Origin: DAOWHW01 sp964493265
Lineage (GTDB): Archaea > Nanobdellota > Nanobdellia > Pacearchaeales > UBA284
NCBI GenBank assembly: GCA_964493265.1
Contig: CAZBLY010000002.1
Span: forward strand, 26,146 to 90,145
Direction of reading: 5' to 3'
Length of the DNA: 64,000 nt
Part shown: positions 8,477 to 16,443 of the stretch, piece after piece
How positions within the stretch are numbered: position 1 is the stretch's first letter
How the letters are laid out: each line of letters starts with the position of its first letter
Notes under the pieces: generated by a model
The model's database searches: none
What the model saw: only the letters and a program-made list of their open reading frames with translations
Told to the model about the DNA's origin: nothing
Program-made: the position numbers and the translations under genes

Positions 8477-8484
8477 TTCCTCCA
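8477..8484 (-). promoter_or_regulatory. Shine-Dalgarno site deciding the rpl12 start
   Basis: GGAGG followed by six A residues precedes the ATG of rpl12 and overlaps the upstream TTG, so initiation at the ATG is favoured. Confidence 0.65.
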
Positions 8485-8491
8485 ATTTATT

Positions 8492-9322
8492 TTATTTTTC
8501 TTGTTTATTTGGTTTGATCAAATTTAGTATAATATTTGCTTCATGGTTGGCTTTTGCAATTATGAAGATTATTGTTTCTTTTGTTGAGTATTCTATGCTA
8601 AGAGCAAGGTTGAAAGCTTCCTGAGAAATTTGTTGAATATTTTTAATTAGAGCTTCTTTATCTATTTTAATCTCTTTGTATATTTTATCTTCTTTAGTAT
8701 CATAAGCCACTAAAGGTTCAAAACCTATTTTGAAGGGGGTGATATCTAATTTTGTTAGAATGGATGCCGCCTCTTTTGTTATTTTCTCTTTTTCTTTTAC
8801 GGCAATAGAAGTTTCTTTTATTGAAATTTTTCCAGCTTCTATCCCTGCTTTTATTTTTAATTTGGCAAGTTCAGATATTATAGGTCCTGCTGGAAGATCT
8901 GTTGCTCCAGCCTCAATAATTATATCTTTTGGTGTTATCTGTCCTTCTTTAACTTTAGCGGGGAATTTATTTTCTGAAATAATTAAAGATAATTCAAAAG
9001 GATCTAAATCAGAGAACATTATTGCGAAACCCTTTTTTAACCAGTCTTTAATATCGTCTATATTTTTTTTAGTTTTCTTGGCTTCTTCAATCGCCCTTAT
9101 TATAATGCTTTTTTTTACTACTTTGATTATAGCTTTATCTTTTGTTGCTTTTTTTATTTTATGAAATTGAACTACTGAAATATTTTCTATGGAAACCACC
9201 ATTATCGTATTCTTTTTAGCCATTAACTCAATTATTCTAGCCAATTCTTTCTTTTTCTTTTCTGGAATATCTTTTATTCTTTTGCCCTTGTCTTTATTTT
9301 GTATTTTATTTTTCTTTTCCAT
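8492..9322 (-). CDS. rpl10: Ribosomal protein P0 (L10)
   Basis: Base of the ribosomal stalk; binds 23S rRNA and P1 dimers. The L10 domain is recognisable (LARIIELMAKKNTIMVVSIENI, then the archaeal insertion with TDLPAGPIISELAKLKI), followed by a helical C-terminal spine that would bind P1. The protein is 276 aa, shorter than typical archaeal P0, and ends with an isoleucine-rich segment and LIKPNKQEK rather than the usual MFG-type tail, so the factor-binding tail appears to be missing here and supplied by P1. Cotranscribed with rpl1 (upstream) and rpl12. Confidence 0.94.
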   Translation of the reverse strand: MEKKNKIQNKDKGKRIKDIPEKKKKELARIIELMAKKNTIMVVSIENISVVQFHKIKKATKDKAIIKVVKKSIIIRAIEEAKKTKKNIDDIKDWLKKGFAIMFSDLDPFELSLIISENKFPAKVKEGQITPKDIIIEAGATDLPAGPIISELAKLKIKAGIEAGKISIKETSIAVKEKEKITKEAASILTKLDITPFKIGFEPLVAYDTKEDKIYKEIKIDKEALIKNIQQISQEAFNLALSIEYSTKETIIFIIAKANHEANIILNLIKPNKQEK

Positions 9323-9337
9323 TTTTTATTTTTGGCT

Positions 9338-9973
9338 CTATTTGTTCTCCTTTATTTTTTTAATTTTTATAGGAGAACTCATAGTGAATTTAAGTAGAAT
9401 AGATTTAATATTTAGTTCTTTCCTAGGTAAAACCTTAATTATTGTTTTTAATGTTGTTTCTGCATTCATTATAAGTTTATCATCTGGCATACTTTCTTTT
9501 CCTATCGCTATTTTGATACTTGATTCTTTTGTTTTAATTTTGACCATATTAGAAAGTTTTTTTACTATTGAAGAAATATTTTCCTCAGTTTCTTGCATTA
9601 AAACACTCCCTATTTTTGGATCTGGCATCTTTCCAGCTAAACCAAGAGTTTTTCCAAATTTAGAAGCTATTTTTGGCATGAGTTTTGCATTTGCTATGAA
9701 AAAACCATATTCCTTTGATAATTTTTTAATATCTTTTGAACTTATTTTATCTATATCCTTTGCAGTAATTACATAATCAACTAATTTTGTTGTGTCTTCA
9801 AGAAAAGCACATATTTTCTTTTTTTTACTTATGTGTGGGAGAATAAGAAAAGTATTAACACTTTCACGTCTAATATCGAAACTTCTTAAATTTATAATTA
9901 AGTCTAGCGTCTGATCAAAATTTCTTTCTTTGTTTTTATTTCTTAATTCTTTTAGGGCTTGAGAAAAATTCAT
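9338..9973 (-). CDS. rpl1: Ribosomal protein L1
   Basis: L1 stalk protein of the large subunit, involved in E-site tRNA release. The sequence follows archaeal L1: FDQTLDLIINLRSFDIRRE, then the second domain with the MPDPKIGSV segment and return to domain I. Length 211 aa is normal. It is the first gene of the L1-P0-P1 operon. L11, which usually precedes L1 in archaea, is absent here; a wHTH gene lies upstream instead. In several archaea L1 represses its own operon, but I see no clear target in the 5' region. Confidence 0.94.
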   Translation of the reverse strand: MNFSQALKELRNKNKERNFDQTLDLIINLRSFDIRRESVNTFLILPHISKKKKICAFLEDTTKLVDYVITAKDIDKISSKDIKKLSKEYGFFIANAKLMPKIASKFGKTLGLAGKMPDPKIGSVLMQETEENISSIVKKLSNMVKIKTKESSIKIAIGKESMPDDKLIMNAETTLKTIIKVLPRKELNIKSILLKFTMSSPIKIKKIKENK

Positions 9974-10074
9974 TTTCTCCTCCTACGCGTCTAAACTGAC
10001 TTAAAAAGACAGTAGTATTAACGGATATAAAATAAAATAAAAACAAGTTTATAAAGTTTTCTGACTGTTTTAAG

Positions 10075-10521
10075 CTAATCTGCGTTTAATTTATCAAGGT
10101 ATTCTTTTATTCTTTCAATTATGGAAATCACATAAAATTTTTCTATTTTGTCTTCAAATATTTTTTTAAGGGGCTCAAATTCTGAAATTCGGTAGTTGTT
10201 TGCTTTTTTTTCCACAAGAAACAGATCGCGAAGTTTTTTTAATTGTCTTCTAATGTTGGAATTGGCAACGCCTTTAAGTTCAAGATTAACTTTTTTACGA
10301 ATTTCTATTGCTTGTTCTTTAATCTCTTCTATATTAAGTTCTTTTTTATCTTTTCTTGCATTGAGCAAAACCAATAAAATATCAATAATTATATCTCTAG
10401 AATCTCCTGGCTGAAGAAGACCAAGGCTTAAACATATTTTTTTAACAAGTTCCCTAGAGTTGAGTTGATAGGGTTTTTCATATTTGCGTAAAGTTATTTC
10501 CCCAAGACATTCTTCTTTCAT
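10075..10521 (-). CDS. Putative winged-helix DNA-binding protein
   Basis: A 148-aa soluble protein with a predicted helix-turn-helix around KGVANSNIRRQLKKLRDLFLVEKKANNYRIS, where a recognition helix is followed by a beta hairpin, the usual wing. The N-terminal part (ELVKKICLSLGLLQPGDSRDIIIDILL) is helical. Similar layouts occur in archaeal transcription regulators, but I cannot name a family or target. The start is set at the ATG at 10521; a TTG lies two codons upstream. It is separate from rpl1 by 101 bases with a promoter-like AT region between them. Confidence 0.55.
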   Translation of the reverse strand: MKEECLGEITLRKYEKPYQLNSRELVKKICLSLGLLQPGDSRDIIIDILLVLLNARKDKKELNIEEIKEQAIEIRKKVNLELKGVANSNIRRQLKKLRDLFLVEKKANNYRISEFEPLKKIFEDKIEKFYVISIIERIKEYLDKLNAD

Positions 10522-10572
10522 GAGCAATTAAAATAAAATATAGTTATAAAAGTTTCCAAAAAGTTCAATAAT

Positions 10573-10584
10573 CTTTATAAATTT
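10573..10584 (+). promoter_or_regulatory. TATA-like box
   Basis: CTTTATAAATTT lies about 22-27 bases before the ATG pair at 10600/10603, fitting a leaderless transcript for the small Rossmann-like protein. Confidence 0.5.
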
Positions 10585-10599
10585 AATAAACAAAATAAT

Positions 10600-10965
10600 A
10601 TGATGGAATTAATAGCTTTGCTTTCATCTGGGAAAGGAACCTGGGGCCAAGTCGCCGGAATTATTAATGGGAAGGAATGGGATAAGGTTATTATTATAAC
10701 TGGAGAATTTTTTAAGTCATCAGTTAAAAATTTTAAATTTAATAAGAAAACAGAATTAATTATTATTGATTTCAATAAAACTATTAATACAATTATAGAA
10801 CAATTAAAACAAAATTTAAAAGGAAAAATTCAAGGGACTGAAGTTGCATTAAGTATTGCAAGCGGTAATGGGAAAGAACATATGGCTTTAATATCCTCTC
10901 TTTTAAAATTGCCCGTCGGTATAAGATTTGCAGTTCTTACAAAAGAAGGCACAATTGAATTATAA
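10600..10965 (+). CDS. Small Rossmann-like protein of unknown function
   Basis: A 121-aa protein with alternating strands and helices: ELIALLSSGKGTWGQVAGII, DKVIIITGEFFKSS, TELIIIDFN, then EVALSIASGNGKEHMALIS and a final strand. The glycine-rich first loop and the SxxSGNGKEHM segment look like a nucleotide-binding Rossmann fold; the second has a faint resemblance to CARF ligand-binding domains, but no CRISPR genes are present. It stands alone on the plus strand, with a TATA-like box giving a leaderless start. Function is unknown. Confidence 0.65.
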   Translation: MMELIALLSSGKGTWGQVAGIINGKEWDKVIIITGEFFKSSVKNFKFNKKTELIIIDFNKTINTIIEQLKQNLKGKIQGTEVALSIASGNGKEHMALISSLLKLPVGIRFAVLTKEGTIEL

Positions 10966-11037
10966 AATAAGAGTTAAAAACGAAGAACAGAACAATAAAT
11001 AAAAATAAAAAAATAAAAAAATAAAAAATAAGTTATC

Positions 11038-11103
11038 TTATCTTTTCTTTTTCTTCTTCTTTGCTTTTTTCTTTTTCTTTGCTTTCTTTTTCTTTTTTGC
11101 CAT
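11038..11103 (-). CDS. Very short lysine/alanine-rich peptide (21 aa)
   Basis: An open frame on the minus strand encodes M-A-K5-A-K5-A-K6-R, that is, alanine-spaced runs of lysine. An AGAGG Shine-Dalgarno-like motif sits 6 bases before the ATG, and a TATA-like GTATTTAAAG lies near 11157-11166, so translation is plausible. The composition resembles histone H1-like tails and the basic tails of other proteins here. It could instead be a chance frame in low-complexity DNA. It occupies the otherwise gene-free 305-base gap between the Rossmann-like and site-2 protease genes. Confidence 0.35.
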   Translation of the reverse strand: MAKKKKKAKKKKKAKKKKKKR

Positions 11104-11271
11104 TTGAAACCTCTTTTTGTTTTATTTTTTTTAAAATCTTAAAGATAAAAAACACTTTTACTTTAAATACTTTTCTATTTTTTTGTAAATTTATCAAAAT
11201 AAAAAAATTAAAAAATTTTTTTCGACGGTAAAAAAACAAAATTTTCTATTTTTTTAAAAAAATATGCAAAA

Positions 11272-12681
11272 TTATATCAAAAAAGCTTTATTTACCCACA
11301 CTAACATTAAAATTAAAAAGATTAAAAGAACTGCAAAACTTGCTATTTTGAAAACAGTTTCTGCTTTCTTTTTTGATTTTGTTATCCCAAGGGCGGTGAT
11401 ATAAATAAATCGTCCGCCATCAAGAATTCCTAAAGGAAGCATATTGATTAATGCAACCGAAAAACAAATCAAAATAAGCCAGAATAAAAAATCTTTAATA
11501 TATTTTAATAATTCTGGATTATATTTTGGCGATAAATAAGAATTTACAGAAAAGAATGGTGAAATTATTTTTGATATAAAGGAAGTGGTTCCAGATAAAA
11601 CGGGAAAACCAATCCCTAAATATCCTTTAGAAGAATTTGTTGGATGCTGATCTAATTTAATATAATAATTTTTTTCAATTGTTTTAATTTGTATTGTTTC
11701 ATTTGCTTTATGAACACCCAATGATTTGTAAACATCTTCTATTTTTTCTATTTTATTACCTTCTATTTCCACTATGGCTCCAGAAAGATTTGCTTTTATT
11801 GCGGGAGCATTTTGATATAATATTATCATATCTGTCTTTCCTTGTTTTACTTGTTCTAAAAAGATAAATAGTTCCGACTTTAGATAGTATGTTTTATTAT
11901 TAACATCTACAGGAATTAATTCAGTCATATTTTGTAGTTCGCCATTGGATAAATTTAAAAATTCTTCAAAATTATAACCATCAATTTTTTCAATATTACT
12001 GATATTAATTTTGTCAAATACATATGTATAACCTGTAACCCCTACTTTTTCATAACATCCAATAAGAAAAAGTTGTAAAACTAAGAGAAAAATAATTGCA
12101 AAAATAAAATTAGAAAAACTTCCCGCACCAAGAATACTCAATTGGGCTCTTTTACTTTTCTTTTTCATAACTTTTTCATCAGGTTCTACAAAAGCGGCAA
12201 GAAAAGGGCCAAGAAAACCAAAACCAGTTGCTTTTACTCTTATTTTGAAATGTCTAGCAAAAACTCCGTGGGCAAATTCATGAGTTATTGCCACCACAAG
12301 GATTATCAAAATCCAATAAGTAAAATAAAAAGGAGGAAGAGGCAAATCAAACATTTGAGGAAGATAAGGAACTAAAGGTAAAAGTGGTGGGACTTTTGAA
12401 ACACTTACAAGAGAAGCCATCATTTTGATACTTATTATAAATAAAGCAAAAACACTAATCATTGCTAAAAAACCAAAAGTTATAGAAAAATAACTTAAAA
12501 CATCCCAAAATTTAGAAAATTTGCTTGCCCAGTTCATAAATTTTAATCCAACTTTAGTACGATACATTAAGAAAATTTTGGATTCTATTTTTACTCTTTT
12601 TCTATTTTTATAAAGAAACAAAAAAACCCCTAGACAGAACAAAACAAGAAAAATTAAATCATAAATATAAACTGCTCTCAT
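11272..12681 (-). CDS. Site-2 protease family intramembrane metalloprotease with PDZ domain
   Basis: Membrane-embedded zinc protease (M50) that cuts substrates within the membrane. Zinc motif HEFAH is at residues 134-138 in a transmembrane helix, and the second metal-binding motif MLPLGILDGG lies near residue 420 in another. Between them are two soluble PDZ-like regions (about 215-350), including the SGAIVEIEGNKIEKIEDVYKSL segment. Length 469 aa fits archaeal S2P. Possible roles are regulated proteolysis or clearing signal peptides of exported and prepilin-like proteins; this is inference. Confidence 0.93.
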   Translation of the reverse strand: MRAVYIYDLIFLVLFCLGVFLFLYKNRKRVKIESKIFLMYRTKVGLKFMNWASKFSKFWDVLSYFSITFGFLAMISVFALFIISIKMMASLVSVSKVPPLLPLVPYLPQMFDLPLPPFYFTYWILIILVVAITHEFAHGVFARHFKIRVKATGFGFLGPFLAAFVEPDEKVMKKKSKRAQLSILGAGSFSNFIFAIIFLLVLQLFLIGCYEKVGVTGYTYVFDKINISNIEKIDGYNFEEFLNLSNGELQNMTELIPVDVNNKTYYLKSELFIFLEQVKQGKTDMIILYQNAPAIKANLSGAIVEIEGNKIEKIEDVYKSLGVHKANETIQIKTIEKNYYIKLDQHPTNSSKGYLGIGFPVLSGTTSFISKIISPFFSVNSYLSPKYNPELLKYIKDFLFWLILICFSVALINMLPLGILDGGRFIYITALGITKSKKKAETVFKIASFAVLLIFLILMLVWVNKAFLI

Positions 12682-12719
12682 TTTAATTTTTGTTAATTAT
12701 CTTTGTTATTTTATTTATT

Positions 12720-12890
12720 TTATTTACTGCGTTTTTTACTTTTTGGTCTAAGTAAATTGCTTTTGCATTTTCTGCATTTAACTTTACCTTCGGCAACTTT
12801 TCTTGCTTGGGCTTTTATTTTAGTTCCGCATTTTTTGCAAACAAAAACTCCTTTAAAAATTCTGGAGTGTGCAGCTTCTATTTTTACCAT
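12720..12890 (-). CDS. rpl40e: Ribosomal protein eL40
   Basis: A 56-aa zinc-ribbon protein of the large subunit. It reads MVKIEAAHSRIFKGVFVCKK and onward, with CKKCG and CRKCK pairs (C18, C21, C39, C42) and the family ending SNLLRPKSKK. The positions match archaeal L40e. It lies between aIF5A and the site-2 protease gene on the minus strand, and is easily missed because it is short. Confidence 0.9.
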   Translation of the reverse strand: MVKIEAAHSRIFKGVFVCKKCGTKIKAQARKVAEGKVKCRKCKSNLLRPKSKKRSK

Positions 12891-12927
12891 TTTAGTTTAT
12901 TATGTTTTTAATTTGTTGTTTATTAAG

Positions 12928-13323
12928 TTATGCTAAACGCTTGATTATTTTTTGATCTTCAACAACCCAGTATTCAACTTGAATACCTTCTTGGAGGTCA
13001 TTAATTAATTCCGGATCTGTTATAACATCAAAAGTCTCAAAACTTTCAAGATCCATTATATTTACTTTTTTATTTTCTTTATTGATACTTAAAATTTGGC
13101 CTTTTCTTTTATCAATTATAGGAACTTGCACCCTTTCAGAACCAGGCATTACTGTTATGTGTTTTTTTCCATCAATAATTCCTCTTGCTTCTATTCTGGC
13201 TTTTGCATGTCCATGCTTACCTGTTTTACTAATATCGATAGATTTTACAATACAAACAATATTATTCAATATAAGAAAATTTCCCGAACGTAATTCTGTT
13301 GCGTTGATTAATTTTACGGCCAT
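12928..13323 (-). CDS. eif5A: Translation initiation factor 5A (hypusine-containing)
   Basis: Promotes peptide-bond formation at difficult sequences such as proline runs. The hypusination loop SKTGKHGHAKA is present (about residues 34-44), with the lysine between G and H as the modification site. An N-terminal SH3-like domain and C-terminal OB fold follow the usual layout. At 131 aa the length is standard. Cotranscribed with eL40 (38 bases downstream). Deoxyhypusine synthase is not in this window. Confidence 0.95.
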   Translation of the reverse strand: MAVKLINATELRSGNFLILNNIVCIVKSIDISKTGKHGHAKARIEARGIIDGKKHITVMPGSERVQVPIIDKRKGQILSINKENKKVNIMDLESFETFDVITDPELINDLQEGIQVEYWVVEDQKIIKRLA

Positions 13324-13345
13324 ATATCATCAAGAAAAAACAAAC

Positions 13346-13756
13346 TTATAAAGATTTTGCTATCTTTATTCCTTTTAATATTTTTTTTCTATTTTTTATT
13401 TTCTTCTTAATCTTCTTTTTAGATTTTTTACCTTTTATTTTTATTTTACTTTTACTTATTTTGCTTTGTGATAAATCTCTAATAAATTTTTCCACTTCTT
13501 TTTCTTCTTTTCTTCTTCTGGATTCTTCTTTTACTTTTATTTTTGATCCTGCCACATCTTGTAATGTTTTTTCAAGATAATCTAACTTAACTTCAATATT
13601 ATTAATTTGTTTATAAAGAATGGCTAAAGCTATCCATAATTGTGCTTTTCCTTTGTCTTTAGCTAAACTGTAAATTTCTTTATAACTAGAACTTTCTATA
13701 ATTAATCTCTCAATATATGGTTTAAGATTTTTATTAAGATAATGTCTCCAAGCCAT
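13346..13756 (-). CDS. Hypothetical helical protein with basic C-terminus
   Basis: A 136-aa soluble protein. Residues 1-75 form helices (AQLWIALAILYKQINNIEVKL) that may make a coiled coil; the rest is a charged linker followed by a very basic tail (KIKGKKSKKKIKKKIKNRKK). I do not recognise a family. The gene is 22 bases upstream of eIF5A on the same strand, so it may share a transcript. The tail suggests nucleic acid or ribosome binding, which is inference only. Confidence 0.6.
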   Translation of the reverse strand: MAWRHYLNKNLKPYIERLIIESSSYKEIYSLAKDKGKAQLWIALAILYKQINNIEVKLDYLEKTLQDVAGSKIKVKEESRRRKEEKEVEKFIRDLSQSKISKSKIKIKGKKSKKKIKKKIKNRKKILKGIKIAKSL

Positions 13757-13822
13757 AATTTAAAAAAATAAGCAGCATATTTAAATTTTTCGTGTAGTGT
13801 AACAATAAAGTGACAAAACATA

Positions 13823-13834
13823 AAATTTATAAAC
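13823..13834 (+). promoter_or_regulatory. TATA-like box inside the longer reading frame
   Basis: AAATTTATAAAC lies about 30 bases before the ATG at 13861. Because it falls inside the frame that opens with GTG at 13810, it argues that translation begins at the ATG. Confidence 0.5.
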
Positions 13835-13860
13835 AAAATTATTTTAATATTAAAGTGAAA

Positions 13861-14295
13861 ATGATTGGAAAAAATAATAAAACGTCTTTTGATCCAAATA
13901 ATCCTGGAGAAGCAAATGCGCCTCTTAAATTAGAACTTTTTAATGAAATGGAAAATTTAAAGACCTTATCAACTAAGGAAAATTTAGAAAAAAAATTTGG
14001 ATATTTTGGAAATTATTCAATATATAATTTGAAATTAGAACACAATGAAAATCTATGGTCAAAAGGAAATTATATGTTTTATAATATTGGCAATAAATTA
14101 TTATTAATTCCTATAGAAACACAAGAAGGGACTGAAATGAAACAGTCTTTTTTTCTAGAAAATCTTAATATAGTTAAACAAGTAAGTTATCTTGGCCACA
14201 TATCTAATCAATATTTTGGTTTTTATGTTACAAGAGTATTACCTCAACAGTTTAAAGACATCAAAAAATCTTTAAAGCGATTCTTTGTTAGATAA
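13861..14295 (+). CDS. Hypothetical soluble protein
   Basis: About 144 aa from the ATG at 13861 (MIGKNNKTSFDPNNPGE). Mixed alpha/beta composition; no motif recognised. The frame extends upstream to a GTG at 13810, but a TATA-like box lies between, so the shorter product is preferred. It ends two bases before the FKBP gene and is probably in the same transcript. There is no clear homology I can state. Confidence 0.6.
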   Translation: MIGKNNKTSFDPNNPGEANAPLKLELFNEMENLKTLSTKENLEKKFGYFGNYSIYNLKLEHNENLWSKGNYMFYNIGNKLLLIPIETQEGTEMKQSFFLENLNIVKQVSYLGHISNQYFGFYVTRVLPQQFKDIKKSLKRFFVR

Positions 14296-14297
14296 TT

Positions 14298-14969
14298 ATG
14301 AAAATTAAAAAAGGAAATTTTATTTCGGTAGATTTTACTGCATCTATCAAAGGTGGCGCTATTTTTGATACAACAATAGAGGAAGAGGCAAAAAAAGCAA
14401 AACTTTTTGATGAAAATAAAAAAGAGAAACAGGAATTTAAACCCTTTATTGTCTGTGTTGGTGAAAAAATGGTTATTAAAGGTTTTGATGATTCTTTTGT
14501 TGATAAAGAAGTTGGTAAAGAATATGAAATTGAATTGGCTCCAAAAGATGCATTTGGAAAAAGAAATCCTAAACTAATCAAAACCATTCCTCTAAGTGCT
14601 TTTAAAGAAATGCCTCATCCTGGAATGTTTGTTAATGTTAATGGTTTAATTGCTAAAGTCATCACCATTACAAGTGGAAGAACCTTGATTGATCTTAATA
14701 ATCCTCTTGCAGGCAAAATCGTTATTTATAAATTTAAAATTAATAAAATTATAGAAGATAATTCTGAAAAAATTAAAATAATTGGCAATCTTTTTAATTT
14801 ACAAATCGATAATATTAAAATAGAAAATAAAAAGGCAAAAATCAAATTTAAGAATTTTAAAATTAAAGAAAGTAAAGAAAGCGGCAAAAATAAGGAAAAA
14901 ATTGAATTAGTGGAAAAATTTAAGGCTAAAATAAAAGAACTTATTGGTTTTGAATGTGAATTTGATTAA
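14298..14969 (+). CDS. FKBP-type peptidyl-prolyl isomerase (long archaeal SlyD-like)
   Basis: Folding helper that isomerises proline peptide bonds. The FKBP domain is split: residues 1-30 (KGNFISVDFTASIKGGAIFDTT), then VGEKMVIKGFDDSFVDKEVGKEYEIELAPKDAFG, with an insert-in-flap chaperone domain (about 90-150) and return strands, as in archaeal 26-29 kDa FKBPs. A C-terminal extension (from about 155) is lysine-rich. Starts two bases after the previous stop. Likely a general chaperone. Confidence 0.92.
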   Translation: MKIKKGNFISVDFTASIKGGAIFDTTIEEEAKKAKLFDENKKEKQEFKPFIVCVGEKMVIKGFDDSFVDKEVGKEYEIELAPKDAFGKRNPKLIKTIPLSAFKEMPHPGMFVNVNGLIAKVITITSGRTLIDLNNPLAGKIVIYKFKINKIIEDNSEKIKIIGNLFNLQIDNIKIENKKAKIKFKNFKIKESKESGKNKEKIELVEKFKAKIKELIGFECEFD

Positions 14970-15029
14970 TTTTAGTAATTTATGTTATGACAAAACAATA
15001 TTTTTGAAATGGGGATTATAGAATACTAA

Positions 15030-15042
15030 AATTTATAAATTG
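15030..15042 (+). promoter_or_regulatory. TATA-like box of ftsZ
   Basis: AAATTTATAAATT sits about 35 bases before the ftsZ ATG, leaving a short leader that contains the purine-rich AAGGAAAAAG just before the start codon. Confidence 0.5.
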
Positions 15043-15072
15043 ATTGTTCCTATTTTATAGATAAGGAAAAAG

Positions 15073-16176
15073 ATGGCAGAAGAAATTGAAATTCATGAAG
15101 AAGAAAAGAATAATATTGATAAAGAATTAGAAGCTATTATTGCAAAGCAAAAAGCAGCTATAAAAGTTTTTGGTTGTGGTGGCGGCGGCGGCAATACCCT
15201 TACAAGGATGAAAGAAATTGGCATTAAAGGTGCTGAACTTATTGCTATTAATACCGATGCCCAGGATTTACTTTATTCTGCCTGTGATTCTAAAATTTTA
15301 ATAGGTAAAGAGCTCACTCATGGGCTTGGCGCAGGAAGCAATCCGCAGATTGGAGAAGAAGCAGCTCACGAATCAGAACATGAAATTAAGAAAACTTTAC
15401 AAGGTGCTGATATGGTTTTCATAACTTGTGGTTTGGGTGGCGGAACAGGAACAGGGGCAGCTCCAGTAGTGGCTAAAACAGCAAAGAAACTTGGTGCTTT
15501 AACCATAGGGATTGTGACTCTTCCATTTACAATTGAAGGCCAGCGTCGTTATGAGAATGCGATGTTAGGATTAGAAAAAATGGAACATTCTGTTGATACT
15601 TTAATTGTTATTCCAAATGATAAACTGCTTGAATTAGCTCCAGACTTACCATTACATACTGCTTTTAAAGTTGCAGACGAAATTCTTACAAATGCTGTTA
15701 AAGGAACTACGGAACTTGTTACCAAAGCGGGCCTTGTAAATTTGGATTTTGCTGATATTAAGGCTGTTATGACAAATGGTGGGGTAGCAATGATAGGTGT
15801 TGGCGAGAGTGATAGTCAAGAAAGAGCTAGTGAAGCTGTTGAAAAAGCAATTGAAAATCCTCTTCTTGACGTGGATATTTCAGAAGCATCAGGTGCTCTT
15901 GTAAATATTATTGGCGGTCTTGATCTTTCTCTTGATGAAGCAAAGAAAGTTATTGAATCTGTTGCCCAGAAAATAAGCCCAAATGCCAAGATGATTTGGG
16001 GAGCTCAACTTAGCGAGGATATGGATAAAACCCTGCGAGTTTTATTGATTGTAACAGGTGTAAGTTCCTCTCAAATTTTAGGTCCAAGTGAAGGAAGATT
16101 AACAAAAGAAAGACGAGAAATGGAAGATGAGCTTGGGATAGAATTTGTTGATGATTCTGGTGTTAAGGAAGAATAA
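15073..16176 (+). CDS. ftsZ: Cell division GTPase FtsZ
   Basis: Tubulin-like GTPase that forms the division ring. Motifs are GCGGGGGNT (residues 35-42) and the tubulin signature GGGTGTG (122-128), with T7-type NLDFADI and the GTP-binding NTDAQDL. The length (367 aa) is typical of archaeal FtsZ. The N-terminus has an acidic 30-residue extension; the C-terminus ends in EFVDDSGVKEE without an obvious bacterial-type tail. Followed by secE, 71 bases downstream, in the order ftsZ-secE-spt5 that is common in archaea. Confidence 0.97.
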   Translation: MAEEIEIHEEEKNNIDKELEAIIAKQKAAIKVFGCGGGGGNTLTRMKEIGIKGAELIAINTDAQDLLYSACDSKILIGKELTHGLGAGSNPQIGEEAAHESEHEIKKTLQGADMVFITCGLGGGTGTGAAPVVAKTAKKLGALTIGIVTLPFTIEGQRRYENAMLGLEKMEHSVDTLIVIPNDKLLELAPDLPLHTAFKVADEILTNAVKGTTELVTKAGLVNLDFADIKAVMTNGGVAMIGVGESDSQERASEAVEKAIENPLLDVDISEASGALVNIIGGLDLSLDEAKKVIESVAQKISPNAKMIWGAQLSEDMDKTLRVLLIVTGVSSSQILGPSEGRLTKERREMEDELGIEFVDDSGVKEE

Positions 16177-16247
16177 AGAAAAGTAAAAGAAAATAAAAAA
16201 TAACAGCAAAAAGTAAGATTTTTAAGTGTTCTTATTTTAGTTTTTAA

Positions 16248-16442
16248 ATGGGTGAAAGAAAAAATATCTTTAGGATAACTAAACAATTTTTTAAGCAGTG
16301 TGGAAGGGTGCTTAGAGTGGCTAGAAAACCAACAAGCTATGAAGTTAAACAGGTTTCTAAAGTTTCTGCTCTTGGTATAATAATTATAGGGGCGATTGGA
16401 TTTATTATAGGCCTTATATTCACTATTTTTTCATTAAAATAA
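16248..16442 (+). CDS. secE: Protein translocase subunit SecE (Sec61 gamma)
   Basis: Single-span subunit that clamps the SecY channel. The 64-aa sequence has the amphipathic helix (FFKQCGRVLRVARKPTSYEV) followed by the single C-terminal transmembrane helix. The ATG of spt5 begins two bases after its stop codon. The ftsZ-secE-spt5 order supports the call. Confidence 0.92.
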   Translation: MGERKNIFRITKQFFKQCGRVLRVARKPTSYEVKQVSKVSALGIIIIGAIGFIIGLIFTIFSLK

Positions 16443-16443
16443 A

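Noticed and set aside
9189..9776. Long plus-strand ORF of 195 codons
   Set aside because: It is antisense to rpl10 and rpl1, both certain genes, and its translation is only hydrophobic low-complexity sequence from A-rich codons read backwards.
10966..11037. Poly-A/T run as a terminator
   Set aside because: The run is part of general low-complexity DNA and no defined archaeal T-tract with supporting position can be singled out.
12703..12936. Plus-strand ORF over the eL40 region
   Set aside because: Antisense to the clear eL40 gene at 12720-12890, which has cysteine pairs and family-specific ends.
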